A stretch of 64,000 bases of DNA from Daejeonella sp. H1SJ63. GTDB lineage: Bacteria; Bacteroidota; Bacteroidia; Sphingobacteriales; Sphingobacteriaceae. The stretch is from NCBI RefSeq assembly GCF_029360775.1, contig NZ_JARKMZ010000028.1:496001-560000 (forward strand). The letters run 5' to 3'. Numbering within the stretch: position 1 is the first letter of the stretch; every line of letters begins with the position of its first letter. The position numbers and the translations under genes are program-made. Below, piece by piece: positions 47,931 to 57,270 of the stretch. The notes beneath the pieces are model-generated. The model was not told the DNA's origin, searched no databases, and saw nothing but the letters and a program-made list of their open reading frames with translations.

Positions 47931-48425
47931 TTATTTGAACGGATCCTTAGGTGAATTGTGAAGTTCAAAGAGTGCTTCAATCTCAACAGGGATATTATCG
48001 GGCAAAGAGTTGAAGCCAATTGCGCTTCTTACACCAATTCCGTTTTCTTCACCCCAGATTTTGGCAAATAACTCACTGCAACCGTTAATTACATTCGGAT
48101 GTCTCTCAAAATCATCTGTGCAATTAACCATCCCAAGGACTTTAATCACTCTTTTTACCTTGTTTAAACTTCCAAAATTTGTTTTGATAGTGGAGAGCAT
48201 TGCCAAAGCAACCTGCTGTGCCGCCAATTTACCTTGTTCGATGTCAAAATCCTGTCCTACACGACCCTTGATTAAGGATTTGTCATTTTTTACCGGTCCG
48301 TGTCCGGACAGGTAAAGATATTTGCCATCTACAATATATGGTTTGTAAACTCCTATAGGTTTGGGAGCAGGAGGTAAACTTAAACCTGTTTTTTCAAAAT
48401 TCTGGTCAGGTGTATTTTCTTGCAT
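47931..48425 (-). CDS. RidA-like enamine/imine deaminase, long form (copy 2)
   Basis: A 164-residue cytoplasmic RidA-superfamily protein, closely similar to 8970-9443 (shared FEKTGLSLPPAPKPIGVY-type start, LYLSGHGPV, KVLGMVNCTDDFERHP, NGIGVRSAIGF with the conserved Arg, and PVEIEALFEL). It lies between the beta-propeller gene and lactate permease in the amidohydrolase operon. The repeated association of this RidA subtype with COG3964-like amidohydrolases in two separate places supports a shared pathway. It has no export signal. Confidence 0.9.
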   Translation of the reverse strand: MQENTPDQNFEKTGLSLPPAPKPIGVYKPYIVDGKYLYLSGHGPVKNDKSLIKGRVGQDFDIEQGKLAAQQVALAMLSTIKTNFGSLNKVKRVIKVLGMVNCTDDFERHPNVINGCSELFAKIWGEENGIGVRSAIGFNSLPDNIPVEIEALFELHNSPKDPFK

Positions 48426-48492
48426 TCTATAAATTTAATTGTTGTATTTAAGGATAGAATATATTTTAATTAATTTCTCTTTATAGTTCTGA

Positions 48493-49926
48493 TTATCTTG
48501 GAATAGTAATCTTCCAGATTCTGCCACCATCCGAGTTGGCTGTTCCATGCTCAAGCACATAGATTTTATTTTCAATCAATAATGCATCTACCGGGGCATT
48601 GAAATTATTTACGATAGTAGTGGTTTTTACATAAAAATTATCTGCAGCAGCATTGTATGACATATCCAGATGCAGCAGATCCTTTCCGCTTTTTCTCAAT
48701 AAATTAGTTCCCGGGCGATCTGATCCGCCACCATATCTGAAAACAAACCCATCACCTTTAAATTCATTGCTCAGTGCATTTTTCGTATCAAATACCAGCC
48801 CAAGTGGTACGCTGTGTGCATTAAATGTACTTACAGTTTTTCCTGTAATATCCCCGTCAACAATTTTTCCTGAAGCAATATCCCTGTATTCATTAGCGTC
48901 AGGGCCAAGATTTTGTACTCCCGGAGAAAACTTAACTCCCTTTGGGATCTTTGGGAAATCAGGATCATTTCTGAAATATTTCACTACATAAGCATGTGCT
49001 CCCGGACTTATGAAGGCATCTTTGGTATGATCAGGTGTCCATGGTGAAAACTGCTGAGGGTTTTCAATCTCTGCCATTTGCCAGGGGAATCCATAATGGT
49101 GTCCTTGTCTGATCCAGAACATCCCCTCAGACTGATCATAATCTCCGGAATTTACAACCCCAAATAAATTACCCTTGCCATCGAAAGTCATGTCATAAGC
49201 ATTTCTGATGCCTTCGGCATAAAGATAACCATCAGCTTTAAGTTTAGCCCCGTCTGTTGTAAGCAGCAGGTCTTTCGTATTAGCAGGAAATCTGAAGACA
49301 TTTGCTGTTAATGCATTATCACGAGCATTGGGATATGCACCATTATTGTCCTGCACTTCACCATGATCGGTTCGGGCACCGGAGTTAACATAAATGTACT
49401 GTTTATCCGGACTCACAACCAGAGCATTCCAGCCGTGGTCAAATGTCGTAGCATTGGTGCCGTATTCAACGGTATTGAAAACTTCGGTTAAGACAGGCTT
49501 TGATTTTGATAAATCGTATTTAATCATTCTGCCTTTTGTGCCTTTACCATCATTTGCACTAATATTCCCACAGAGATACAGGGTGTTGTTTAAGAAGGCA
49601 GCTCCCTGAAGCCGGGTAATTCCATGATCTTCGGCGCTGAACATCAGATGCTCTGCTGCCCCGGGTGTGTCAAAATCTGAAATTCTGAACACATTCCCGT
49701 CAAATGTGGAATACCAGAATTCACCTGTTTTTGGATTTTTTAATAACCTCACTCCAAGTTTACCAATATCCATAACTTTTTCCACCTTAATATCCGGGCG
49801 TAATGGCACAGGAGTTTTAACCGGAGGGTTTTGCGTTCTGCTTTGCTGGGCATTTACAAATAAGGAGTAAGAAAAAAACAGGGCGAATAACCCTGTTTTT
49901 TTCAATGTGCATCTTATGTTGCGCAT
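48493..49926 (-). CDS. Secreted beta-propeller, PQQ-sugar/sorbosone-dehydrogenase-like
   Basis: A 477-residue protein with a Sec signal peptide (1-26, FVNAQQ). The mature part reads as a six-bladed propeller of the glucose/sorbosone dehydrogenase type: KNPKTGEFWYSTFDGNVFRI, GITRLQGAAFLNNTLYLCGN, VNSGARTDHGE, YAEGIRNAYDMTFDGKGNLF, HHYGFPWQ and YVLEHGTANSDGGRIWKI. Such enzymes oxidise sugars or hydroxy acids using PQQ, but many members of this group are only binding proteins. It sits 26 bases after the amidohydrolase gene in the same operon. The key PQQ ligands cannot be confirmed by eye. Confidence 0.75.
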   Translation of the reverse strand: MRNIRCTLKKTGLFALFFSYSLFVNAQQSRTQNPPVKTPVPLRPDIKVEKVMDIGKLGVRLLKNPKTGEFWYSTFDGNVFRISDFDTPGAAEHLMFSAEDHGITRLQGAAFLNNTLYLCGNISANDGKGTKGRMIKYDLSKSKPVLTEVFNTVEYGTNATTFDHGWNALVVSPDKQYIYVNSGARTDHGEVQDNNGAYPNARDNALTANVFRFPANTKDLLLTTDGAKLKADGYLYAEGIRNAYDMTFDGKGNLFGVVNSGDYDQSEGMFWIRQGHHYGFPWQMAEIENPQQFSPWTPDHTKDAFISPGAHAYVVKYFRNDPDFPKIPKGVKFSPGVQNLGPDANEYRDIASGKIVDGDITGKTVSTFNAHSVPLGLVFDTKNALSNEFKGDGFVFRYGGGSDRPGTNLLRKSGKDLLHLDMSYNAAADNFYVKTTTIVNNFNAPVDALLIENKIYVLEHGTANSDGGRIWKITIPR

Positions 49927-49952
49927 ATAATATTATAGTTTATTAGTCTCTT

Positions 49953-51257
49953 TTAAGGTCTTTGAGCTGGTCTTTGTCTCTGAGGATTTGGCAGAATATT
50001 TGGTTCAGCAATTCCATTCAGGTTATACACAATTCTACCGGCTCTGATGGTCATTTCAGTCTCAAGCCTTTGTTTTCCGGGAATTTTTCCATCTCTGGCA
50101 TAAAAACCAAAGTTTCCGTTTCTTACGGTAAATATAGCAACATCCGCCTCAGATCCAACTGAAAGATTACCTAATTCTGGTCTTTTGATTTCTTGTGCAG
50201 GATTCCAGGTACTTGCCTTAATTACACTCTGAAGATCCATGCCCATAGCCATAAATAATGACATAATATTAGGCATATTTTTCATCGCATTGTTCATACT
50301 TCCTGTATGAAGATCGGTACTGATTGAGTTAGGATAAAAACCGCTTTTTACTGCAGGAGTTCCCTGATTGAAAAGGAAACTTGAACCACCGAAACCAACG
50401 TCAAATATAACTCCTCTTTTTTGTGCTTTGATAACATAAGGTTTAACCTTGTTGGTAGTTACATCAACAATTGATTCACGACCATTTGGACTGGTGCTTC
50501 CGTTTCCACCGAATGCATGAGTATAAATATCGCCGGGGCGGAATTTTACATTAAACAGAGAGTCGAGTGGTAAATATGGACTGGCACCACCAAAGTCAAC
50601 CATCACCGGCAAATTAGCCAGTTTTCCTGCTTCAAGCAGACGGTCAGTTGGTACCCAGGTACGCCCGTTAAAATGTGCGAGCTTAAAACCTACGATATCA
50701 TTAGGATATTTTTTTGCCATTTCAGCAGCTTTCTGAGAATCCATTTCATTGATATCATTCTCATATTTTCCACCTGCCATTCCCTGACCAACAATATTTA
50801 ACATGGCAAGAACACGGGTTTGTGAACCTTCTATGGTTTGTTTTTTATAAAGTTCGAATGTTTTCCAACCCGGACTTCCTGCATCTACTACAGTTGTAAC
50901 ACCGGCAGGGAAGGTAAACCCGTCTGCAGGTAAACTTGAAGGAGCATTCATGTAAGCCGATCCATCATGGCCCCAGAAGAAATGAACGTGCAAATCAACC
51001 AGACCCGGAGTAACATACATCCCTTTTGCATTAACAACCTGTGCACCCTGTGCAGCGTCTATGTTTTTGGCTACCATGGCTACTTTACCATCCTTTATGG
51101 CCACATCCATCATTGTATTGATGTTGTTTTTAGGATCAATAACATGACCACCCTTAATAACGATACTGTAAGGTTTGTCAGATTGATTCTGCTGAGCCTG
51201 CAAACCAGTCCAAAGGATGGTTAACAAGGCCATGACGAAAAAACGTTTGTGCTTCAT
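49953..51257 (-). CDS. Secreted amidohydrolase (COG3964-like), copy 4
   Basis: A 434-residue paralogue with a Sec signal peptide (1-22, GLQAQQ). Ligands are H90 and H92 (LHVHFF), K192 (GFKLAHF), H247 (DIYTHAF) and the Asp in ISTDLH. D221 again occupies the strand-5 position (VMVDFGG), with DVGFG in the glycine loop. It has a longer loop (GNGSTSPNGRESI) and a Pro/Gln-rich tail (PNPQRQRPAQRP). It is the most divergent of the seven copies and heads an operon of propeller, RidA and lactate permease. The start is divergent from the cassette B sigma gene, 261 bases away. Confidence 0.88.
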   Translation of the reverse strand: MKHKRFFVMALLTILWTGLQAQQNQSDKPYSIVIKGGHVIDPKNNINTMMDVAIKDGKVAMVAKNIDAAQGAQVVNAKGMYVTPGLVDLHVHFFWGHDGSAYMNAPSSLPADGFTFPAGVTTVVDAGSPGWKTFELYKKQTIEGSQTRVLAMLNIVGQGMAGGKYENDINEMDSQKAAEMAKKYPNDIVGFKLAHFNGRTWVPTDRLLEAGKLANLPVMVDFGGASPYLPLDSLFNVKFRPGDIYTHAFGGNGSTSPNGRESIVDVTTNKVKPYVIKAQKRGVIFDVGFGGSSFLFNQGTPAVKSGFYPNSISTDLHTGSMNNAMKNMPNIMSLFMAMGMDLQSVIKASTWNPAQEIKRPELGNLSVGSEADVAIFTVRNGNFGFYARDGKIPGKQRLETEMTIRAGRIVYNLNGIAEPNILPNPQRQRPAQRP

Positions 51258-51337
51258 TTTACTCTGTTTTTGTTTTATTTTAAAAAAGTTACAATTGTTT
51301 TAAGATAAGTCAATGTAGTGTTTAAATCTTAAATATG

Positions 51338-51366
51338 AGAGTAAAAAAGAGCTTGTATCCCCTAGT
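51338..51366 (-). promoter_or_regulatory. Shared spaced motif upstream of the copy 4 amidohydrolase operon
   Basis: Read on the minus strand: ACTAGGGGATAC, seven bases, TTTTTACTCT. The same two blocks with the same seven-base spacing occur on the plus strand at 52227-52255 before FecR. It lies 80 bases before the amidohydrolase start and may be a common promoter or regulator site. Confidence 0.5.
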
Positions 51367-51518
51367 GTTAATAAATATTTATATTAATTTTCTTCAGACT
51401 TAATTTATTCCTTTACAATTTATTTATATTTAAATATTGAATTGAACTTTGAGATTACGTAACAGATTAGTGTACATATTTGATTTTTGAATTTATAAGT
51501 ATAATTTGGCGGTTATAA

Positions 51519-52064
51519 ATGGGTGAACAGTTAAAAATAGAGGATGTAGATTTGATGGACCGAATGAGGTCAGGAGATGATATTGCCCTTAAGCTTATTT
51601 ATAATAAATATTGGAATCATTTATTTAACTCCGCATATAATATATTAAGGGATCAGCAGGCCTGTGAAGATATAATTCAGGATGTATTCGTTAATTTATG
51701 GAATAAGCGTGAGCTTATTGAAATTAAAGTTTCTTTAAAATCATATCTTTTTGCTTCAACCCGTTACGAAGTATACCGTCAGGTGCGCTTAGGAAATGTT
51801 CGTGAAGACATTTTTGACCATGTTCATGAGCGTATGGCTACAGCTACCGAATATGGTAATATTGAACACCGGGAATTGCTTTCACAGATTAATTCAATTG
51901 TTGACAATCTTTCAGCTAAATGTAAAGAGGTTTACAAATTAAGCCGTGAAGAACAACTTTCTCATAAAGAAATTGCGTCACAACTCGATATTTCAACTAA
52001 AACTGTTGAGAATCATTTGAATAAAGCTTTGAGACAACTAAGAACTTCTCTTGGTTTATTCTGA
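51519..52064 (+). CDS. ECF sigma factor (FecI-like)
   Basis: A 181-residue ECF sigma. Region 2 is KLIYNKYWNHLFNSAYNILRD and EDIIQDVFVNLWNKREL; region 4 is DNLSAKCKEVYKLSREEQLS and KEIASQLDISTKTVENHLNKALRQLR (as consecutive short pieces). It is about as long as expected and starts with ATG. FecR follows after 212 bases, then an STN-bearing SusC, the classic cell-surface signalling trio. It probably drives cassette B and perhaps the divergent amidohydrolase operon, given the shared motif at 51338 and 52227. Confidence 0.94.
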   Translation: MGEQLKIEDVDLMDRMRSGDDIALKLIYNKYWNHLFNSAYNILRDQQACEDIIQDVFVNLWNKRELIEIKVSLKSYLFASTRYEVYRQVRLGNVREDIFDHVHERMATATEYGNIEHRELLSQINSIVDNLSAKCKEVYKLSREEQLSHKEIASQLDISTKTVENHLNKALRQLRTSLGLF

Positions 52065-52225
52065 TTGTACTTTTAATCCCGCATTAAAAAAGCTCTGTTT
52101 TTATTAATTTAAGTTAATTTTATTTTCCTTTACGATATAAAAATTGTAACTTGAAAGTAATTAAGCCTTTGTTGTAAGCATAAATCTATGTTAATTAGCC
52201 GTCTTCGCTAAATTATTTTACCTCC

Positions 52226-52255
52226 GACTAGGGGATACCTTATTATTTTTACTCT
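52226..52255 (+). promoter_or_regulatory. Shared spaced motif in front of FecR (cassette B)
   Basis: ACTAGGGGATAC (52227-52238), seven bases, TTTTTACTCT (52246-52255), ending 21 bases before the FecR start. It matches 51338-51366 in inverted orientation and resembles 19831-19857. It is a candidate ECF-sigma promoter or leader element. Confidence 0.5.
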
Positions 52256-52276
52256 TCATTATAAAATCAGAACATT

Positions 52277-53467
52277 TTGGAAAAAAAAGACTTTCATAAA
52301 TTACTGGATAAGTATATGTCTGGACAGGCCTCGCTGGAAGAAGAACAGCGGTTGCTGAACTTTTATGGAAGTTTTACAGAAACTTCAGATAAGAATGATT
52401 TGGCGGAGAATGATCAGCTTGCTGACAGAATATTTGACAAAATCAGCGAACAGATTAGTCCTTCTGATGATTCATCCCCATCATTTTATTCCTATTATCT
52501 TAAGTCATTTGCTGTTGCTGCAATGATTTTAATGGCCATTTCCACCAGTCTTTATTTTTATACAAACAGAGAGATCATCGAATCCCCGGCCGGGCAATTT
52601 GTAGAGATAAGTACAAAAAATGATATCCTTCCCGGAAACAATAAAGCAATTTTAACACTTGCAGATGGTTCCAGAATTAGTCTTGATGATGCCGAAAGCG
52701 GTTTGTTGGCAAGCCAGGGAAATATTGCGATTACTAAAACTCATAATGGAGAGATTGTTTATGAGAAGAATCAATCCGACAAAAAGAAGAATGCACTTTT
52801 TCAGTCTGTTATAAACACTATTCAAACTCCTAAAGGGGGTAAATATCAGGTTCGCTTACCTGATGGAAGTAAGGTTTGGTTAAATTCTGCATCGACCCTG
52901 AGTTATCCTACTGCATTTACAGGTAAAGAGCGTATTGTGAAGTTAAAAGGCGAGGCCTATTTTGAAATCGCACCGAATAAGTCAGTACCTTTTCGTGTAG
53001 AAAGCGATGATCAGATTGTTGAGGTGCTTGGGACACATTTTAATGTAAACTCTTACGATGATGAAGATTTTACTAAAACTACTCTGATTGAAGGTAGTGT
53101 TAAAGTTATTCTAAATACTAAATCTAATATTTCCGGTAAAACCAAACTGCTTAAACCTGGAGAGCAATCGTTTATCAATTCATCAAAGTCTGATATCCGG
53201 ATAGAAAATGCAGACACAGAAAAAGCGATCGCCTGGAAAAATGGATATTTTAAGTTTAAAAATACTCCTATTCAGGAAATTATGCGGGAAGTGGAAAGAT
53301 GGTATGATGTAGAGCTGATCTATGAAGGTAATATGCCTACCGATGAGTTCACTGGTTTTGTATCTAATGATGTTAATATTTCAGCGGTATTAAAGATTTT
53401 GGAGCAGAGCGGGGGAGTAAAGTTTACAGTAAAAGGTAAAAAATTGAAAGTGAAATCAATTCAATAA
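52277..53467 (+). CDS. FecR-family anti-sigma factor (cassette B)
   Basis: A 396-residue single-pass regulator with a TTG start; the next in-frame ATG would remove the first helix of the sigma-binding part. Membrane helix at about 74-95 (YLKSFAVAAMILMAISTSLY). The periplasmic FecR domain has NTIQTPKGGKYQVRLPDG, SKVWLNSASTLSYP, GEAYFEIAPN and LGTHFNVNSY, and the C-terminal region has EIMREVERWYDVELIYEG. It should gate the ECF sigma at 51519 in answer to the STN domain of the SusC at 53657. A 189-base gap with a weak hairpin precedes that SusC. Confidence 0.94.
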   Translation: MEKKDFHKLLDKYMSGQASLEEEQRLLNFYGSFTETSDKNDLAENDQLADRIFDKISEQISPSDDSSPSFYSYYLKSFAVAAMILMAISTSLYFYTNREIIESPAGQFVEISTKNDILPGNNKAILTLADGSRISLDDAESGLLASQGNIAITKTHNGEIVYEKNQSDKKKNALFQSVINTIQTPKGGKYQVRLPDGSKVWLNSASTLSYPTAFTGKERIVKLKGEAYFEIAPNKSVPFRVESDDQIVEVLGTHFNVNSYDDEDFTKTTLIEGSVKVILNTKSNISGKTKLLKPGEQSFINSSKSDIRIENADTEKAIAWKNGYFKFKNTPIQEIMREVERWYDVELIYEGNMPTDEFTGFVSNDVNISAVLKILEQSGGVKFTVKGKKLKVKSIQ

Positions 53468-53595
53468 ATACAAATTTAAATAACAATCTATGGTAAAAAC
53501 CGACAGTAGCTAAATTTTTCTTCAAAGGTTTGTTTGGATATCACCCTTGCGGATTGCACCACGAATGGTGAATATTCAGGTTAACCTCAATACAG

Positions 53596-53619
53596 AATTC
53601 CCTTAAAACAGGAATTTTT
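53596..53619 (+). terminator. Weak hairpin with T-run between FecR and SusC
   Basis: AATTCC / GGAATT around a 9-base loop, followed by TTT. A possible attenuator in the SusC leader; weak on its own. Confidence 0.35.
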
Positions 53620-53656
53620 AATTATCAACCAAAATAAATTTTAAAAATGTAAAAGT

Positions 53657-56600
53657 ATGGAAAATGTTTTACTAAGTGATTGCAGTCAAACCTGCATGAA
53701 CAGTTTTAGGAATATTCCTAAAAAGAGACTTTCGGCAACGGCAATAGTCTCTAAACAAATGTTACGAATTATGAAGCTAAGTACCATTTTTATTCTGGTA
53801 GCTTTTATGCAGGTAAGCGCTAAAGGTTATTCGCAAAATGTTACCTTGAATGAAACTAATTCTAACCTTGATAAAGTTTTCACAGAAATCAGAAAACAAA
53901 CAGGTTATGATTTCCTTTATAATACAAGACTGTTAAAGAATACAGTTCCTGTAACTGTAAAAGCTAAAAATTCTTCCTTGGAGAATGTGCTTGATCAGGT
54001 TTTCAAAAACCAGCCGCTAACGTATACCATCACTGAGAATACGATTATTCTTAAGAGAAAAGATGAGCGTTCAACTGAGCAGGCTAATCAACTGTCACTT
54101 GTTTCAGGTGCTCGTGAAGCTAATGCTTTGAATTCTGCAAAAGGTGTAGTTTCAAAATACAGCATTGAGCAGAAAAGAGTTGACATCCGTGGTAAAGTTA
54201 TTGATGCAGCAGGTGAGGCTTTAATTGGTGTAAGTGTTCGCGTAAAAGGTACTGAAACCGGTGCTTCTACAGATGTTAACGGTAATTTCGTTCTTAGTGC
54301 TCCTGATAACGCAATTCTTGTTGTTACTTACATTGGTTATGTAACTCAGGAAGTTGCTGTTAACGGCCGTGCAAATATCAGCATTACTATGGTTGAAGAC
54401 CGTCAGACTCTGAGTGAGGTTGTAGTTACAGCGTTTGGTGTTACCAAAGCAAAAAGAGGTTTGGGTTATGCAGTACAGGAAGTAAGAGGTGATGTATTCA
54501 CTGAGGCACGTCAGAATAACGTGGCTAACTCACTTACAGGTAAGATTGCCGGTGTTGATGCAACACAGGCTAACTCAGGTGTTGGTGGTTCCAGCCGTGT
54601 AATCATTCGTGGTAATACTTCCCTGAATGGTAATCAGCAGCCGCTTTATGTTGTTGATGGTATGCCGATCAATAATGGTAACCGTGGCCCGGCTACAAGT
54701 TCAGGCGGTTTGAACGTTGACCGTGGTGATGGTATTTCAAGTATGAACCCTGATGATATCGCTACAATCTCTGTATTGAAAGGTGGTGCTGCTGCTGCTC
54801 TTTACGGAAGTCAGGCTGCGAATGGTGTAATTTTGATTACTACCAAGAAAGGTTCTGCTCAGAAAGGTGTAGGTATCGAAGTTACTTCTGATGCAAACTT
54901 TGGTTCAGCTTCAGTTTTCCCTAAATTCCAGTATGAATACGGACAGGGTAATGATGGTGTAAAGCCGGCTGATGCTGCTAAGGCATTAAGTTCAGGCCGT
55001 CTTTCTTATGGTGCAAAAATGGACGGTTCTATGGTAATGCAGTTTGATGGGGTTATGCGTCCTTATTCTCCATTCAATGTTAAAGACAATATCAAAAATT
55101 TCTACAATACCAGCCAGAATATTACTAATACAGTAGCATTCAATGCCGGAACTGAGAAATTCAGAATGAGATTTTCTGCAAGTGATCTGCGTGCAAAAGA
55201 TCAGCAGCCAAACTCTGATTACAAGAGAAAAACAGCTAACTTAAATGTTATTGGTAAAATGGGTAAGAATGATTTCTTAACTGTTGAATCAAGCGTTCAG
55301 TACAATCTGGTTGAAGGTAAAAACAGACCAAACGTTGGTTATGCTGAGATCAATGCTGCATGGCCTGTATATCTGGCTGCAAACGTAGTTGATGTTCGTA
55401 ATATGCGTGGTACTGATCCATCAAGACCTGGTATCAATGTTGCTACCGGAAGAGAGCTTGAGTGGAATCCGGTACCTGCTGCGGTAAACCCTTACTATGC
55501 TGCATATCAGTTAGGTAACGAGGATGATCGTCAGCGTTTAATCGGACGTGCAAGTGTTCAGGCTAATATCTTACCTAACTTATTTGTTAAAGGTACGGTT
55601 GCAAGAGATTTCAATTATTATACTGAATCTTTCTACGTTCCTAACACAAATGCATTCACTCCGCTTGGTTACTTCCAGTCTGGTGTTGAGCAAACTGACA
55701 AAACTAACTTCCAGGGAACAATCAACTATAACGAAAGATTCCTGAAAGATAAAATAGGATTAAATATCCTTGCAGGTGCTCAGAGTGAGAGAGATGCAAA
55801 CAGAAGCAATACTGCTAATGGTTCACAGTGGGTAGTTCCTAATTTCTACAGTATTTCTAACCTTGTTAACAGAGATCTGGTTAACTACAGAAATGCAACT
55901 TTAGATGGAACTGCTTCAGGAGGTACAAACTCTGTTTTTGGAGAGGCTAATATCGACTATAACAATCTCCTTTATTTAACTGTTACTGGAAGACAGGACT
56001 GGTTCTCAGTGTTGAACCCTGGTTTTAACTCGATCTTCTATCCTTCAGTAGGTGCTAGTTTTATCCTTTCTGAAGTGGTTAAAATGCCTAAGTTCATTGA
56101 TTATGCAAAATTGCGTTCTTCATGGGCTGAGGTTGGTAGTGCAACTGTAAATGCTGGTAGTATCAACCAGACCTATGCTGTAAGTACTGTTAACGCATAT
56201 GGCTTACCTACTTTAAGTAATCCAAATACACTGAATAACCCTAACATTCGTCCTGTAACTGTAGCAACAGTTGAAGGTGGTTTTGAGGTTCAGATGTTAG
56301 ACAGCCGTATCGGATTAGATGTGAACTACTATTCAAGAAGAACCAGAAATGATATTCTTTCTCCTCCGATTTCAGGTGCAACCGGTTATGCTGCAGGAAG
56401 AAGAAACCTTGGTCTTGTAACCAACAAAGGCTGGGAGATCAGCTTAACTGGTACTCCGATTAAGAAAGATGACTTCTCATGGGATGTAAACTATAACTTC
56501 GGTTACAATCAAAGTAAGATCGTTGAACTTGCTGAAGGTATCGATGTGTTAACTTTAGGTTCTGGTATTGGTGGTCCTTCAATGATCAATGCTGTAGGCT

Positions 56601-57253
56601 TACCTTACTCAACTGTTCGTGCTTACGTAATGAGAAGAGATGCTAATGGAACGTTGGTTTACAATAAAGCTACCGGTTACGAAGACAGAGTACTGGCTGA
56701 TATAGGTGTGGGTAATCCTCCGTATCTGATGGGACTTGGTAACAATTTCCGTTACAAGCGCTTCAGCTTAACAGTTGATATCGACTCTAAATTCGGAGCT
56801 GTGGGTTACAGTAACCTTATTCAGTATGCTACCCGTTTTGGTCACACTGTTCAAACCTTGCCTGGTAGAGATGCTGGCTTAACTGTTTCTGGTGTTGATC
56901 AGACAGGTGCTCCATATACTAAGGTATGGTCTGTTGTGGATCTGGATACCTATTACAATAACTATGGTAATGCTTATGCAGGTCAGTGGGTTTATAAAAC
57001 AGATTTTATAAAATTGCGTCGTGCAGTATTGAAGTATAACCTGCCTGTAAGTGCTCTTAAATTCATGAGAGTTCAGGGAGCTTCTATCGGTATTACAGGT
57101 TTAAATCTTGCAACCCTTTACCAGGATAAGAGAATTAAAGATGCTGGTATCGATCCTGAAATGCAGGAAACCGTAGGTAATGCTCAGGGAAGTCAGGGTG
57201 TTTCAATGCCAAGAACCAGAAATATCGGCTTTAACCTGAATTTAAGATTCTAA
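53657..57253 (+). CDS. SusC/RagA-type TonB-dependent transducer with STN domain (cassette B)
   Basis: A 1198-residue outer-membrane transporter. A 38-residue leader precedes the likely signal peptide (MKLSTIFILVAFMQVSAKGYSQ). Then an STN domain (about 65-135, LDKVFTEIRKQTGYDFLYN), carboxypeptidase-like repeat (about 175-258), plug (SEVVVTAFGVTKAKRG to SVLKGGAAAALYGSQAANG) and barrel ending IGFNLNLRF. The last 200 residues closely match the fragment at 1-620, so the two SusCs are duplicates. Codons here lean to CGT, GGT, AAC and CTG, as in highly expressed genes. SusD follows after 17 bases. Confidence 0.95.
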   Translation: MENVLLSDCSQTCMNSFRNIPKKRLSATAIVSKQMLRIMKLSTIFILVAFMQVSAKGYSQNVTLNETNSNLDKVFTEIRKQTGYDFLYNTRLLKNTVPVTVKAKNSSLENVLDQVFKNQPLTYTITENTIILKRKDERSTEQANQLSLVSGAREANALNSAKGVVSKYSIEQKRVDIRGKVIDAAGEALIGVSVRVKGTETGASTDVNGNFVLSAPDNAILVVTYIGYVTQEVAVNGRANISITMVEDRQTLSEVVVTAFGVTKAKRGLGYAVQEVRGDVFTEARQNNVANSLTGKIAGVDATQANSGVGGSSRVIIRGNTSLNGNQQPLYVVDGMPINNGNRGPATSSGGLNVDRGDGISSMNPDDIATISVLKGGAAAALYGSQAANGVILITTKKGSAQKGVGIEVTSDANFGSASVFPKFQYEYGQGNDGVKPADAAKALSSGRLSYGAKMDGSMVMQFDGVMRPYSPFNVKDNIKNFYNTSQNITNTVAFNAGTEKFRMRFSASDLRAKDQQPNSDYKRKTANLNVIGKMGKNDFLTVESSVQYNLVEGKNRPNVGYAEINAAWPVYLAANVVDVRNMRGTDPSRPGINVATGRELEWNPVPAAVNPYYAAYQLGNEDDRQRLIGRASVQANILPNLFVKGTVARDFNYYTESFYVPNTNAFTPLGYFQSGVEQTDKTNFQGTINYNERFLKDKIGLNILAGAQSERDANRSNTANGSQWVVPNFYSISNLVNRDLVNYRNATLDGTASGGTNSVFGEANIDYNNLLYLTVTGRQDWFSVLNPGFNSIFYPSVGASFILSEVVKMPKFIDYAKLRSSWAEVGSATVNAGSINQTYAVSTVNAYGLPTLSNPNTLNNPNIRPVTVATVEGGFEVQMLDSRIGLDVNYYSRRTRNDILSPPISGATGYAAGRRNLGLVTNKGWEISLTGTPIKKDDFSWDVNYNFGYNQSKIVELAEGIDVLTLGSGIGGPSMINAVGLPYSTVRAYVMRRDANGTLVYNKATGYEDRVLADIGVGNPPYLMGLGNNFRYKRFSLTVDIDSKFGAVGYSNLIQYATRFGHTVQTLPGRDAGLTVSGVDQTGAPYTKVWSVVDLDTYYNNYGNAYAGQWVYKTDFIKLRRAVLKYNLPVSALKFMRVQGASIGITGLNLATLYQDKRIKDAGIDPEMQETVGNAQGSQGVSMPRTRNIGFNLNLRF

Positions 57254-57270
57254 TAATTAAATCTAAGAAC

